Source of the DNA: Sanderia malayensis
Lineage: Eukaryota; Cnidaria; Scyphozoa; Semaeostomeae; Pelagiidae
DNA length: 64,000 nucleotides
Reading direction: 5' to 3'
Assembly: GCA_013076295.1 (NCBI GenBank)
Contig: RQOL01000699.1
Coordinates: 2,914,001-2,978,000, forward strand
The notes under the pieces: generated by a model
The model's input: only the letters and a program-made list of their open reading frames with translations
The model's database searches: none
What the model was told of the DNA's origin: nothing
Shown: piece by piece, positions 36,301 through 49,200 of the stretch
Position numbering within the stretch: the stretch's first letter is position 1
Layout of the letters: each line of letters begins with the position of its first letter
Program-made: the position numbers and the translations under genes

Positions 36301-38084
36301 TCCGAAAGTTAATATTCAGTCAAGTAAAAGCGATGATTTTGCAAGACTTTTGCACGAAAAAAGGCAATAATACCGATGCACAATGCAGGCATTTCCTCAA
36401 GACGCACACGAGTAAGGGCTTCAGTATGAGCAACGGTTGTCCCAAAGCCATTCGGGACTTTTTCGAACGCTCCACCAACACCGATGACAGCAACAAAGTA
36501 AATTTCAAAAGCGGCATCGCAGCGTTCTACACGCACATTCTTTACGCCATTGCGAAATTGACCGACTGTGGTGCGAATAACGATATATTTAGCGGCGACC
36601 CGGAACGCCAAATAACAACCGACTCATACAACTACGGCAATGGAAAATTATTCAAAGTAACTGATTACGTATCGGCTGTCAATGCAATTATGACAATCAT
36701 AGAAGAAGGGGAAGGAACATCAGAATGCGACCCCGCAGTGCATTATTTCCAAGCGCAAGATGACTTGTCTCATTATACAATGTTTCATTCTATTGTGCGA
36801 CAACGCAGGGTGAATATTAAAAATAGGCCGAAAAAAGGTATCGAAGGATACTACAACTCAACATGGCAGGCAAGTTGTATTTATATTTTCATTTATTTGC
36901 ATTTAAATCAACAAGATTAGATTATTTATTGTTCAAACTAAAAGGTCAATCTCCCTCAGGCCAGATTATCAAACTATTATGGGCGAAACTGTACAGATTT
37001 TGGGACATATCAGGCATGGCTGTCCCCAATCCTAGACTTCCAACGTGACTAATTTCACGGAATAACCTCGTTGCTTTTAAGTTTTCCGTCTATCATTTTC
37101 ATTTTTATGGCCACTACATCATAATTCAAGTTGAAACACCCACAAATTCTATTCCAGGAGTGTGACATAACTGAAAAACCGTATGAATTCTCTGGAAAGA
37201 AAATCCAATACATTCCACAAGCTACATGGCCAATTATCAAGAACGCAAAGGCAACAGATTACAAAGTAGGCTCACTTTCTCGAGTCCAAAGCAAGGTTTT
37301 TGCAAGGCTGTATAACAGGCTGTTAGGTTCACTTCACAAAGCATTCAATGGTGAGAAAGAATTCTTTATAAACGCCCGTTTTCTTATGTATGCAGTGGAT
37401 TACTACGGACGAACGATTGTAAAGATGCCTATTAAGTCTGGTTCCAGCCCGCTTAGTGGTCCGAACGCTGCACCCGTTTTCACGTGGATAAAAACAGAAG
37501 TGGAGAATTTGCGCGGCATTAAAAAAGCGACTAATCGTTACGCGTCGCTAAAAGTCGCGAAAAAATTATACGAAAAGGAATTGTCGCGAAAATTAGCGAA
37601 ACCAGATGGTAAGCATGTTGTGAAAACGAAGCGACCCAAAGTGCGGAAACTGAAGATTAAGAGCAAACGGTTGAGAAATAAGAGAATACATAGATACATG
37701 CATCACTTACGAAGAAATAAAGAGACACAAAAGAACAGATCCTGGCAGAGCCTTTTCATGCAAAAGGAACTGGCGAGGTATTATGAATATATGAAAGAGT
37801 CAATTGATTATGAAAGAAGTAAACATGAAAATGATAACGATAAGGATGATGATTATAACGATCATGATGATGATGATGATGATGATAGGCCTCATAATGA
37901 AGTCAAGCAAGATGAATCTTATATTTACGATGAAATCCACAAGCCTAGAAATGAGCAGAAGTATGTCAACGATGACGAGCCTCGAAATGGCGAAGGAAGA
38001 TATGACAATGATAATCGCAATGAGATACGTTCTGATTTGGAACGAGATGAAGAAGCTGTTCACAGCAGGACAGACTTAGAATAA
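33323..38084 (+). CDS. Secreted VioB-like ferritin-fold protein
   Basis: Exons: 33323-33374, 33787-34077, 34233-34972, 35229-36869, 37158-38084; in phase throughout, 1216 residues. A signal peptide (MKQAIAILLFFTGVLC) is followed by VLDYPRIHFSGRY at 27-39, which matches the LDFPRIHFRG start of bacterial VioB. SSYMPVTRDMS (about 563-573) matches another VioB landmark. Residues about 600-885 form the ferritin-like domain: probable metal ligands E614 and Y621 in the first helix, E647-x-x-H650 in QEMLHMG, then EEGEGTS (853-859) and HYxxF motifs at 866-880. Exon 5 continues the family to about 1020 and then adds a Lys/Arg-rich segment and an Asp-rich tail not known to me in VioB (about 1000 residues). 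VioB couples two imines of indole-3-pyruvate from an amino-acid oxidase. Substrate and activity here are unknown. Intron 4 has a GC donor (CAG|GCAAGT at 36870). Spliced structure and signal peptide argue against bacterial contamination. Confidence 0.85.
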
Positions 38085-38422
38085 ATTAGAATAAATTAGG
38101 ATGCATTTTCATATGGCAGTTCTTCTGTTAATTTTGTGTAAATGCATTACATACAATCATTTGAATAAATTATGAGACCCGGGGGCGTCCCCTGGTCAAA
38201 GGAAGAATGTTGCCCCACGAAGAATATCTGTTTATGCTTGCATGTCGCTTTCATAACTCTCTTTTTTAAATGACTTCATCTTTTATAGAATTGCTTGATT
38301 GAGGGAAAATTTTCAGCTCAAACTTCTTATAATACAGTTGATAACAAGTCAGTAACGTATTTATTAGGAATTAATATTCAACTAAATGTTGATAAAAAGA
38401 TCACGAAAAGTATTTGATACTT
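38085..38422. other. 3' flank of VioB-like gene up to the satellite
   Basis: Contains AATAAA/AATAAAT signals just after the stop and again near 38163-38169 that may serve polyadenylation. Nothing else recognised before the satellite begins. Confidence 0.5.
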
Positions 38423-41400
38423 CAAAACATACTATTTAGGACCTTCTGACCACGTTGAAACAATTTTCAACTTTCTAGGACAATTGGTTCAAAAGTTGGA
38501 AATTTCAAATCCTCGCGGGTAGTGAATAACCTTATGTATCCATCATGGAAGTCGAAATTCGAACAACGAAAAATTGAAAATGATTAAAATTTGGCTCACA
38601 AATAGTCGAAACATACTATTTAGGACCTTCTGACCACGTTGAAACAATTTTCAACTTTCTAGGACAATTGGTTCAAAAGTTGGAAATTTCAAATCCTCGC
38701 GGGTAGTGAATAACCTTATGTATCCATCATGGAAGTCGAAATTCGAACAACGAAAAATTGAAAATGATTAAAATTTGGCTCACAAATAGCCGAAACATAC
38801 TATTTAGGACCTTCTGACCACGTTGAAACAATTTTCAACTTTCTAGGACAATTGGTTCAAAAGTTGGAAATTTCAAATCCTCGCGGGTAGTGAATAACCT
38901 TATGTATCCATAATGGAAGTCGAAATTCGAACAACGAAAAATTGAAAATGATTAAAATTTGGCTCACAAATAGTCGAAACATACTATTTAGGACCTTCTG
39001 ACCACGTTGAAACAATTTTCAACTTTCTAGGACAATTGGTTCAAAAGTTGGAAATTTCAAATCCTCGCGGGTAGTGAATAACCTTATGTATCCATCATGG
39101 AAGTCGAAATTCGAACAACGAAAAATTGAAAATGATTAAAATTTGGCTCACAAATAGTCGAAACATACTATTTAGGACCTTCTGACCACGTTGAAACAAT
39201 TTTCAACTTTCTAGGACAATTGGTTCAAAAGTTGGAAATTTCAAATCCTCGCGGGTAGTGAATAACCTTATGTATCCATCATGGAAGTCGAAATTCGAAC
39301 AACGAAAAATTGAAAATGATTAAAATTTGGCTCACAAATAGTCGAAACATACTATTTAGGACCTTCTGACCACGTTGAAACAATTTTCAACTTTCTAGGA
39401 CAATTGGTTCAAAAGTTGGAAATTTCAAATCCTCGCGGGTAGTGAATAACCTTATGTATCCATCATGGAAGTCGAAATTCGAACAACGAAAAATTGAAAA
39501 TGATTAAAATTTGGCTCACAAATAATCGAAACGTACTATTTAGGGCCTTCTGATCACGTTGAAACACTTTTCAGCTTTCTAGGACAATTGGTTCAAAAGT
39601 TGGAAATTTCAAATCCTCGCGGGTAGTGAACAACCTTATGTATCCATCATGGAAGTCGAAATTCGAACAACGAAAAATTGAAAATGATTGAAATTTGGCT
39701 CACAAATAATCGAAACATACTATTTAGGGCCTTCTGATCACGTTGAAACAATTTTCAGCTTTCTAGGACAATTGGTTCAAAAGTTGGAAATTTCAAATCC
39801 TCGCGGGTAGTGAATAACCTTATGTATCCATCATGGAAGTCGAAATTCGAACAACGAAAAATTGAAAATGATTAAAATTTGGCTCACAAATAGTCGAAAC
39901 ATACTATTTAGGACCTTCTGACCACGTTGAAACAATTTTCAACTTTCTAGGACAATTGGTTCAAAAGTTGGAAATTTCAAATCCTCGCGGGTAGTGAATA
40001 ACCTTATGTATCCATCATGGAAGTCGAAATTCGAACAACGAAAAATTGAAAATGATTAAAATTTGGCTCACAAATAGTCGAAACATACTATTTAGGACCT
40101 TCTGACCACGTTGAAACAATTTTCAACTTTCTAGGACAATTGGTTCAAAAGTTGGAAATTTCAAATCCTCGCGGGTAGTGAATAACCTTATGTATCCATC
40201 ATGGAAGTCGAAATTCGAACAACGAAAAACTGAAAATGATTAAAATTTGGCTCACAAATAGTCGAAACATACTATTTAGGACCTTCTGACCACGTTGAAA
40301 CAATTTTCAACTTTCTAGGACAATTGGTTCAAAAGTTGGAAATTTCAAATCCTCGCGGGTAGTGAATAACCTTATGTATCCATCATGAAGGTCTAAATTC
40401 GAACAACGAAAAATTGAAAATGATTAAAATTTGGCTCACAAATAATCGAAACATACTATTTAGGGCATTCTGATCACGTTGAAACAATTTTCAACTTTCT
40501 AGGACAATTGGTTCAAAAGTTGGAAATTTCAAATCCTCGCGGGTAGTGAATAACCTTATGTATCCATCATGGAAGTCGAAATTCGAACAACGAAAAATTG
40601 AAAATGATTAAAATTTGGCTCACAAATAATCGAAACATACTATTTAGGGCCTTCTGATCACGTTGAAACACTTTTCAGCTTTCTAGGACAATTGGTTCAA
40701 AAGTTGGAAATTTCAAATCCTCGCGGGTAGTGAACAACCTTATGTATCCATCATGGAAGTCGAAATTCGAACAACGAAAAATTGAAAATGATTGAAATTT
40801 GGCTCACAAATAATCGAAACATACTATTTAGGGCCTTCTGATCACGTTGAAACACTTTTCAGCTTTCTAGGACAATTGGTTCAAAAGTTGGAAATTTCAA
40901 ATCCTCGCGGGTAGTGAATAACCTTATGTATCCATCATGGAAGTCGAAATTCGAACAACGAAAAATTGAAAATGATTAAAATTTGGCTCACAAAAAGCCG
41001 AAACATACTATTTAGGACCTTCTGACCACGTTGAAACAATTTTCAACTTTCTAGGACAATTGGTTCAAAAGTTGGAAATTTCAAATCCTCGCGGGTAGTG
41101 AATAACCTTATGTATCCATAATGGAAGTCGAAATTCGAACAACGAAAAATTGAAAATGATTAAAATTTGGCTCACAAATAGTCGAAACATACTATTTAGG
41201 ACCTTCTGACCACGTTGAAACAATTTTCAACTTTCTAGGACAATTGGTTCAAAAGTTGGAAATTTCAAATCCTCGCGGGTAGTGAATAACCTTATGTATC
41301 CATCATGGAAGTCGAAATTCGAACAACGAAAAATTGAAAATGATTAAAATTTGGCTCACAAATAGTCGAAACATACTATTTAGGACCTTCTGACACGTTG

Positions 41401-44400
41401 AAACAATTTTCACTTTCTAGGACAATTGGTTCAAAAGTTGGAAATTTCAAATCCTCGCGGGTAGTGAATAACCTTATGTATCCATCATGGAAGTCGAAAT
41501 TCGAACAACGAAAAATTGAAAATGATTAAAATTTGGCTCACAAATAGTCGAAACATACTATTTAGGACCTTCTGACCACGTTGAAACAATTTTCAACTTT
41601 CTAGGACAATTGGTTCAAAAGTTGGAAATTTCAAATCCTCGCGGGTAGTGAATAACCTTATGTATCCATCATGGAAGTCGAAATTCGAACAACGAAAAAT
41701 TGAAAATGATTAAAATTTGGCTCACAAATAATCGAAACATACTATTTAGGGCTTCTGATCACGTTGAAACAATTTTCAACTTTCTAGGACAATTGGTTCA
41801 AAAGTTGGAAATTTCAAATCCTCGCGGGTAGTGAATAACCTTATGTATCCATCATGGAAGTCGAAATTCGAACAACGAAAAATTGAAAATGATTAAAATT
41901 TGGCTCACAAATAATCGAAACATACTATTTAGGGCCTTCTGATCACGTTGAAACAATTTTCAGCTTTCTAGGACAATTGGTTCAAAAGTTGGAAATTTCA
42001 AATCCTCGCGGGTAGTGAATAACCTTATGTATCCATCATGGAAGTCGAAATTCGAACAACGAAAAATTGAAAATGATTAAAATTTGGCTCACAAATAGTC
42101 GAAACATACTATTTAGGACCTTCTGACCACGTTGAAACAATTTTCAACTTTCTAGGACAATTGGTTCAAAAGTTGGAAATTTCAAATCCTCGCGGGTAGT
42201 GAATAACCTTATGTATCCATCATGGAAGTCGAAATTCGAACAACGAAAAATTGAAAATGATTAAAATTTGGCTCACAAATAGTCGAAACATACTATTTAG
42301 GACCTTCTGATCACGTTGAAACAATTTTCAACTTTCTAGGACAATTGGTTCAAAAGTTGGAAATTTCAAATCCTCGCGGGTAGTGAATAACCTTATGTAT
42401 CCATCATGGAAGTCGAAATTCGAACAACGAAAAATTGAAAATGATTAAAATTTGGCTCACAAATAGTCGAAACATACTATTTAGGACCTTCTGACCACGT
42501 TGAAACAATTTTCAACTTTCTAGGACAATTGGTTCAAAAGTTGGAAATTTCAAATCCTCGCGGGTAGTGAATAACCTTATGTATCCATCATGGAAGTCGA
42601 AATTCGAACAACGAAAAATTGAAAATGATTAAAATTTGGCTCACAAATATCGAAACATACTATTTAGGCCTTCTGATCACGTTGAAACAATTTTCAACTT
42701 TCTAGGACAATTGGTTCAAAAGTTGGAAATTTCAAATCCTCGCGGGTAGTGAATAACCTTATGTATCCATCATGGAAGTCGAAATTCGAACAACGAAAAA
42801 TTGAAAATGATTAAAATTTGGCTCACAAATAATCGAAACATACTATTTAGGGCCTTCTGATCACGTTGAAACAATTTTCACTTTCTAGGACAATTGGTTC
42901 AAAAGTTGGAAATTTCAAATCCTCGCGGGTAGTGAATAACCTTATGTATCCATCATGGAAGTCGAAATTCGAACAACGAAAAATTGAAAATGATTAAATT
43001 TGGCTCACAAATATCGAAACATACTATTTAGGGCCTTCTGATCACGTTGAAACACTTTTCAGCTTTCTAGGACAATTGGTTCAAAAGTTGGAAATTTCAA
43101 ATCCTCGCGGGTAGTGAATAACCTTATGTATCCATCATGGAAGTCGAAATTCGAACAACGAAAAATTGAAAATGATTAAAATTTGGCTCACAAATAATCG
43201 AAACATACTATTTAGGGCTTCTGATCACGTTGAAACACTTTTCAGCTTTCTAGGACAATTGGTTCAAAAGTTGGAAATTTCAAATCCTCGCGGGTAGTGA
43301 ATAACCTTATGTATCCATCATGGAAGTCGAAATTCGAACAACGAAAAATTGAAAATGATTAAAATTTGGCTCACAAATAGTCGAAACATACTATTTAGGA
43401 CCTTCTGACCACGTTGAAACAATTTTCAACTTTCTAGGACAATTGGTTCAAAAGTTGGAAATTTCAAATCCTCGCGGGTAGTGAATAACCTTATGTATCC
43501 ATCATGGAAGTCGAAATTCGAACAACGAAAAATTGAAAATGATTAAAATTTGGCTCACAAATAATCGAAACATACTATTTAGGGCATTCTGATCACGTTG
43601 AAACAATTTTCAACTTTCTAGGACAATTGGTTCAAAAGTTGGAAATTTCAAATCCTCGCGGGTAGTGAATAACTTATGTATCCATCATGGAAGTCGAAAT
43701 TCGAACAACGAAAAATTGAAAATGATTAAAATTGGCTCACAAATATCGAAACATACTATTTAGGCCTTCTGATCACGTTGAAACAATTTTCAACTTTCTA
43801 GGACAATTGGTTCAAAAGTTGGAAATTTCAAATCCTCGCGGGTAGTGAATAACCTTATGTATCCATCATGGAAGTCGAAATTCGAACAACGAAAAATTGA
43901 AAATGATTAAAATTTGGCTCACAAATAGTCGAAACATACTATTTAGGACTTCTGACACGTTGAACAATTTTCAACTTTCTAGGACAATTGGTTCAAAAGT
44001 TGGAAATTTCAAATCCTCGCGGGTAGTGAATAACCTTATGTATCCATCATGGAAGTCGAAATTCGAACAACGAAAAATTGAAAATGATTAAAATTTGGCT
44101 CACAAATAGTCGAAACATACTATTTAGGACCTTCTGACCACGTTGAAACAATTTTCAACTTTCTAGGACAATTGGTTCAAAAGTTGGAAATTTCAAATCC
44201 TCGCGGGTAGTGAATAACCTTATGTATCCATCATGAAAGTCTAAATTCGAACAACGGAAAATTGAAAATGATTAAAATTTGGCTCACAATTAATCGAAAC
44301 ATACTATTTAGGGCCTTCTGATCACGTTGAAACAATTTTCAGCTTTCTAGGACAATTGGTTCAAAAGTTGGAAATTTCAAATCCTCGCGGGTAGTGAATA

Positions 44401-46046
44401 ACCTTATGTATCCATCATGGAAGTCGAAATTCGAACAACGAAAATTGAAAATGATTAAAATTTGGCTCACAAATAGTCGAAACATACTATTTAGGCCTTC
44501 TGATCACGTTGAAACAATTTTCAACTTTCTAGGACAATTGGTTCAAAAGTTGGAAATTTCAAATCCTCGCGGGTAGTGAATAACCTTATGTATGCATCAT
44601 GGAAGTCGAACTTCGAACAGCGAAAAATTGAAAATGATTAAAATTTGGCTCACAAATAGTCGAAACATACTATTTAGGGCCTTCTGATCACGTTGAAACA
44701 ATTTTCAGCTTTCTAGGACAATTGGTTCAAAAGTTGGAAATTTCAAATCCTCGCGGGTAGTGAATAACCTTATGTATCCATCATGAAGTCGAAATTCGAA
44801 CAACGAAAATTGAAAATGATTAAAATTTGGCTCACAAATATCGAAACATACTATTTAGGGCTTCTGATCACGTTGAAACAATTTTCACTTTCTAGGACAA
44901 TTGGTTCAAAGTTGGAAATTTCAAATCCTCGCGGGTAGTGAATAACCTTATGTATCCATCATGAAGTCAAATTCGAACAACGAAAATGAAAATGATTAAA
45001 TTTGGCTCACAAATAGTCGAAACATACTATTTAGGCCTTCTGATCACGTTGAAACAATTTTCACTTCTAGGACAATTGGTTCAAAAGTTGGAAATTTCAA
45101 ATCCTCGCGGGTAGTGAATAACCTTATGTATCCATCATAAGTCAAATTCGAAAACGAAAAATGAAAATGATTAAATTTGGCTCACAAAATGAAAATACTA
45201 TTTAGGCTCTGATCACGTTGAAACAATTTTCACTTCTGGAAATTGGTTCAAAGTGAAATTCAAATCCTCGCGGTAGTGAATAACTTATTATCATCATATC
45301 GAATTCGAACACGAAAAATGAAAATGATTAAAATTTGGCTCACAAATATCGAACATCTATTTAGGGCTTCTGATCACGTTGAAACATTTTCAGCTTCTAG
45401 GACAATTGGTTCAAAAGTTGAAATTTAAATCTCGGGTAGTAATAACCTATGTATCCATATGAAGAAATTCGAAAACGAAAATTGAAAATGATTAAAATTG
45501 GCTCACAATAATCGAAACATACTATTTAGGGCCTTCTGATCACGTTGAAACAATTTCAGCTTCTAGACAAAAAGTGAAATTTAAATCTCGCGGTAGTGAA
45601 TAACCTTATGTATCATCATGAAAGTCAAATTCGACAACGAAAAATGAAAATGTTTAAATTTGCTACAATATCGAACATACTATTTAGGGCCTTCTGATCA
45701 CGTTGAAACAATTTTCAATTTTCTAGGACAATTGGTTCAAAAGTTGGAAATTTCAAATCGTCGCGGGTAGTGAATAACCTTATGTATCCATCATGGAAGT
45801 CGACATTCGAACAGCGAAAAATTGAAAATGATTAAAATTTGGCTCACAAATAATCGAAACATACTATTTAGGGCCTTCTGATCACGTTGGAACAATTTTC
45901 AGCTTTCTAGGACAATTGGTTCAAAAGTTGAAAATTTCAAATCCTCGCGGGTAGTGAATAACCTTATGTATTCATCATGGAAAGCGAAATTCGGACAACG
46001 AAAAATTGAAAATGACTGAAATTTGGCTCACACAAATAGTTCAAAC
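38423..46046 (+). repeat. 184-bp satellite array, about 42 copies
   Basis: The motif ACTATTTAGG recurs at 38431, 38615, 38799, 38983 and so on, exactly 184 bp apart in intact copies. The unit contains GGTTCAAAAGTTGG, CCTCGCGGGTAGTG and ATTTGGCTCACAAATA. There are two main variants: type A (GGACCTTCTGACCACG, TTTTCAAC) and type B (GGGCCTTCTGATCACG, TTTTCAGC). They occur in blocks, for instance six A, two B, three A, three B. Some rare changes recur at fixed spacing: copies at 38799 and 41007 share two changes and lie 12 units apart. Copies from about 44.8 to 45.7 kb carry many one-base deletions. No open frame in it is credible. No transposon ends are visible. Confidence 0.97.
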
Positions 46047-46244
46047 AAACCATTTTTGATCCCCGGAATGATTTTCGGAGTCAAAAACTTGAACAGTCAC
46101 ACCCAAGGGTCACACCCATATGTGTGTACTCAATATCCAGCCTCACTTTCAGTAAATATTGTTCCAAATCTGCCTGACCACGTGGATGGCCTAACTTAAG
46201 TTATCTCGTAGCTTGCAAAAGGCTTTCTGGACCTATCAAACAAT

Positions 46245-49200
46245 ATGGATTTGTTCAAAGTGGAAAGGTACTACGCCGATGACTACAACGAGGACATTAG
46301 TTTTTCAAGTGAAATAGAAAAGCAGCGATTAGATTGCCTAAAGGAGAAAATTCAAAGGAGAAAGAGCGAACTTTCATCTCCTAGGCCATGTTTTGTGAAT
46401 GATGACGATGTTGAATCTGAGGGAAGCTTATTGAATGAAAACAAAGAAAAATTGAAGAAGAAGAAGAAAAAGAAACGAGATCAGGAGAAAAGTGAAAATG
46501 GAAATGATGACGGTGAAGGAGAAGTTGTGGTAATGAATGATAAAAGTTTGGAATCATCTTCGACAGAAACAGAACCACCTCCAAAGAAAAAAAAGAAAAA
46601 AGTCAAAATTCCTGAAGCACAGCAAATAGATTCTGAATCAATTTTGGGTCAAGTTAAGAAAAATGCACAACTTATTGGTAATGATATTGATAACAAAGAT
46701 GATGAGAACTCGAGTGAAATTGTAAATATGAATGACAACACTGAATGCAATAAAACTAAATCTTCAAAAACGAAAAAGAAGCATCGGAAAAAAGAAAAAG
46801 CTGCGATTAATGATGAAGACAATGCTGATGATGATGTTGGTTTTGTTGAGAAAAAAGTTAATGAGAAAACAATAAAAAATTCCATAGCTACAAGTGATGA
46901 AGCATTAGAACTTCATGAAAAGAATGATTTTAATACACCAAATGAAAATAATGGACACACAAGTGCCCAAGAACCAGAATACTTCCCAATTCTGGGTTTA
47001 GACAACAGAAAAAAAGAGAAGCAAATTGTCAAGAGAACATTACCAAAATGGATTTCTGAACCAAGACTCATGCTTGCTGACATATCTCAGGGGACTCTTC
47101 CAATCAACAATGTTACTGAACTGGCAGGCTTCATGAAAGATAACCTAAGGGAAAATAACATAGAGTATTTATTTCCTGTACAGGCCAATGTGATACCTTA
47201 CATTCTAAGTCAGCAAAGTAAGGGAACAATTTATGGAAAAGGGGGTCTTAAACCCCCTGATGTCTGCGTATCTGCACCAACAGGAAGTGGAAAAACACTT
47301 GCATATGTGTTGCCAATTATTCAGATTTTATCACAATGTTTTGTAAGAAGGCTGCAGGCGATTGTCATACTGCCAAGTAAAGATTTAGCTGTCCAAATAA
47401 AAGCAGTGATCAGCCTATATGTGAAAGGCACTGCAGTTAGAGTTGGCTTAGCAGCTGGAATGAAAAGCTTTCCACAAGAACAAGAACACCTTGTAAAACT
47501 AGGGTTTGTATCCCATATGTTTCCATGATTTTGCCATGCTATTAATTTAAATAACCTTAAAAGAGTTTTGCCAACAGCAATGTTTCCACTTGTTTTCCAT
47601 CACTACATCTTCCAGTTCTTTCAACATACTCTGAGCCATGCTCTTTCATTCCAGGCCAAACGGTTTTGTAAACACTGTTGACATATTGGTCTGTACTCCT
47701 GGGCGACTTGTGGACCACATTGACCACACAGCTGGATTCTCATTGGAACACCTTCGTTTTCTAATCATTGATGAAGCTGACAGACTTCTCGGCCAAACCT
47801 ACCATAATTGGCTGGAGAAGATCTTCAAAGCTGCTTATAAATCAAACAATGACAACTCAGATAACAAGTGTGTTCCTTGGCCTTCATTCTTAACTTTATC
47901 CAACTGAAAATACTAATTGTTTTAAGTCTTCAATAAATACTCCTGTTTTATTTCTAGTAATATTGCAACAACTCGATCAAGGAATCCACTGCTCACACCG
48001 TCATCTTTAGACAGAGTAGAGTTACCTCTTCAAAAACTGCTTTTCTCTGCAACATTGACGCAGAACCCCGAGAAACTAGCTCCGTTACAATTATTTCGAC
48101 CAGTCCTTTTTGCGTCAACTGGTAAAATAGACGCCACTCAAGCAGATAATACAAAGAGTGATGCAGCAAAAGATATTCCCAATAAAGGTACGCTCTGAGC
48201 TCATTTAAAGCTCATAATCTCCCTTTGCATCTTTGGTTTGTCAGCATGATTCAATAATTATCGTGAAATTGATTACACAAATTAAATTGTACGAAAACTG
48301 AATAAAGGAATAACAGAAAAGAAGAAAGGAAGCCACTTGAATTAATGTAGCTAATACCATATCATCAGTTTTTCACGAAGAGGGAGGGTCAATTGTTGGG
48401 AATTTCTCAAATCCATAGATGATCCGGTTCTTGCGGTTACTATATGCTATCTCTCTGCTTATTTTCATAGATGATCAAAGCAACGAGCGGTTCATTCTAC
48501 CCGAAAGCTTAACCGAAAAGATGACCGTTTGCAAACAGGGCGAGAAACCGCTCGCCGTGATCTATTTAATGAAGAAACTTCAATACACAAGAGCTTTGTG
48601 TTTCACAGGATCCATTGAAACTACTCACAGGTAGCTCAAATCGTTCTCAACAGAAAGGAGGATGTATTGGCTTTGTCAAAAATCCCCCAATTTAGCCCCA
48701 CATGGCTCATTTATCTGAATTGCTTTTGAGTATGGTTTATTTGAGTTGGGAGTTTATAAGGGAGGGAGCTTGAAGAACTTATGGGCATTGCATGTGACAT
48801 GTTCAAACCCCTTCAAATTAAATTGACTGCAAATATATTCGAGGGTGGGGGGGGGGTTGTCAACGATGATTCAGGGAGGCTTATTCGAGATTTATGTAAA
48901 TCAAACAACACAAACATCGAATCAACGAACAAGGCAACCAAATAACCGATTGTTTTTGTCTCTGCAGGCTGTTCTTACTCGTAAAAGCATCTGGCGTACG
49001 TGTTGCTGAGTTCTCATCGACTTTGAACCAGTCTCAAAGAAAAGGAATTTTGCGAGATTTCAAAGCAGGTGACATCGATTTGTTGATCTGCTCAGATGCC
49101 ATGTCAAGAGGGATTGATATCGACAAAGTTCATCATGTCATTAGTTATGATCCACCTGTGAATATTAAGACGTATGTACACAGGGTTGGCAGAACAGCTA

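Noticed and set aside
37804..38079. Met/Ile-rich open frame overlapping exon 5
   Set aside because: It is an alternative frame of the GAT repeat that encodes the Asp-rich tail.
33323..38084. Bacterial contamination as the source of the VioB-like gene
   Set aside because: Four phase-consistent introns, an animal-type signal peptide and continuity with animal genes on the same scaffold.
43897..45428. Open frames of about 60 codons inside the satellite
   Set aside because: They arise only where deletions shift the frame of a non-coding repeat; intact units have stops in all frames.
38423..46046. CRISPR-like array
   Set aside because: The 184-bp units are continuous with no unique spacers, in a eukaryotic genome.
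38423..46046. CENP-B box in the satellite unit
   Set aside because: The closest stretch (TTTCAAATCCTCGCGGGT) misses the fixed G and A positions and has the CGGG off by one.
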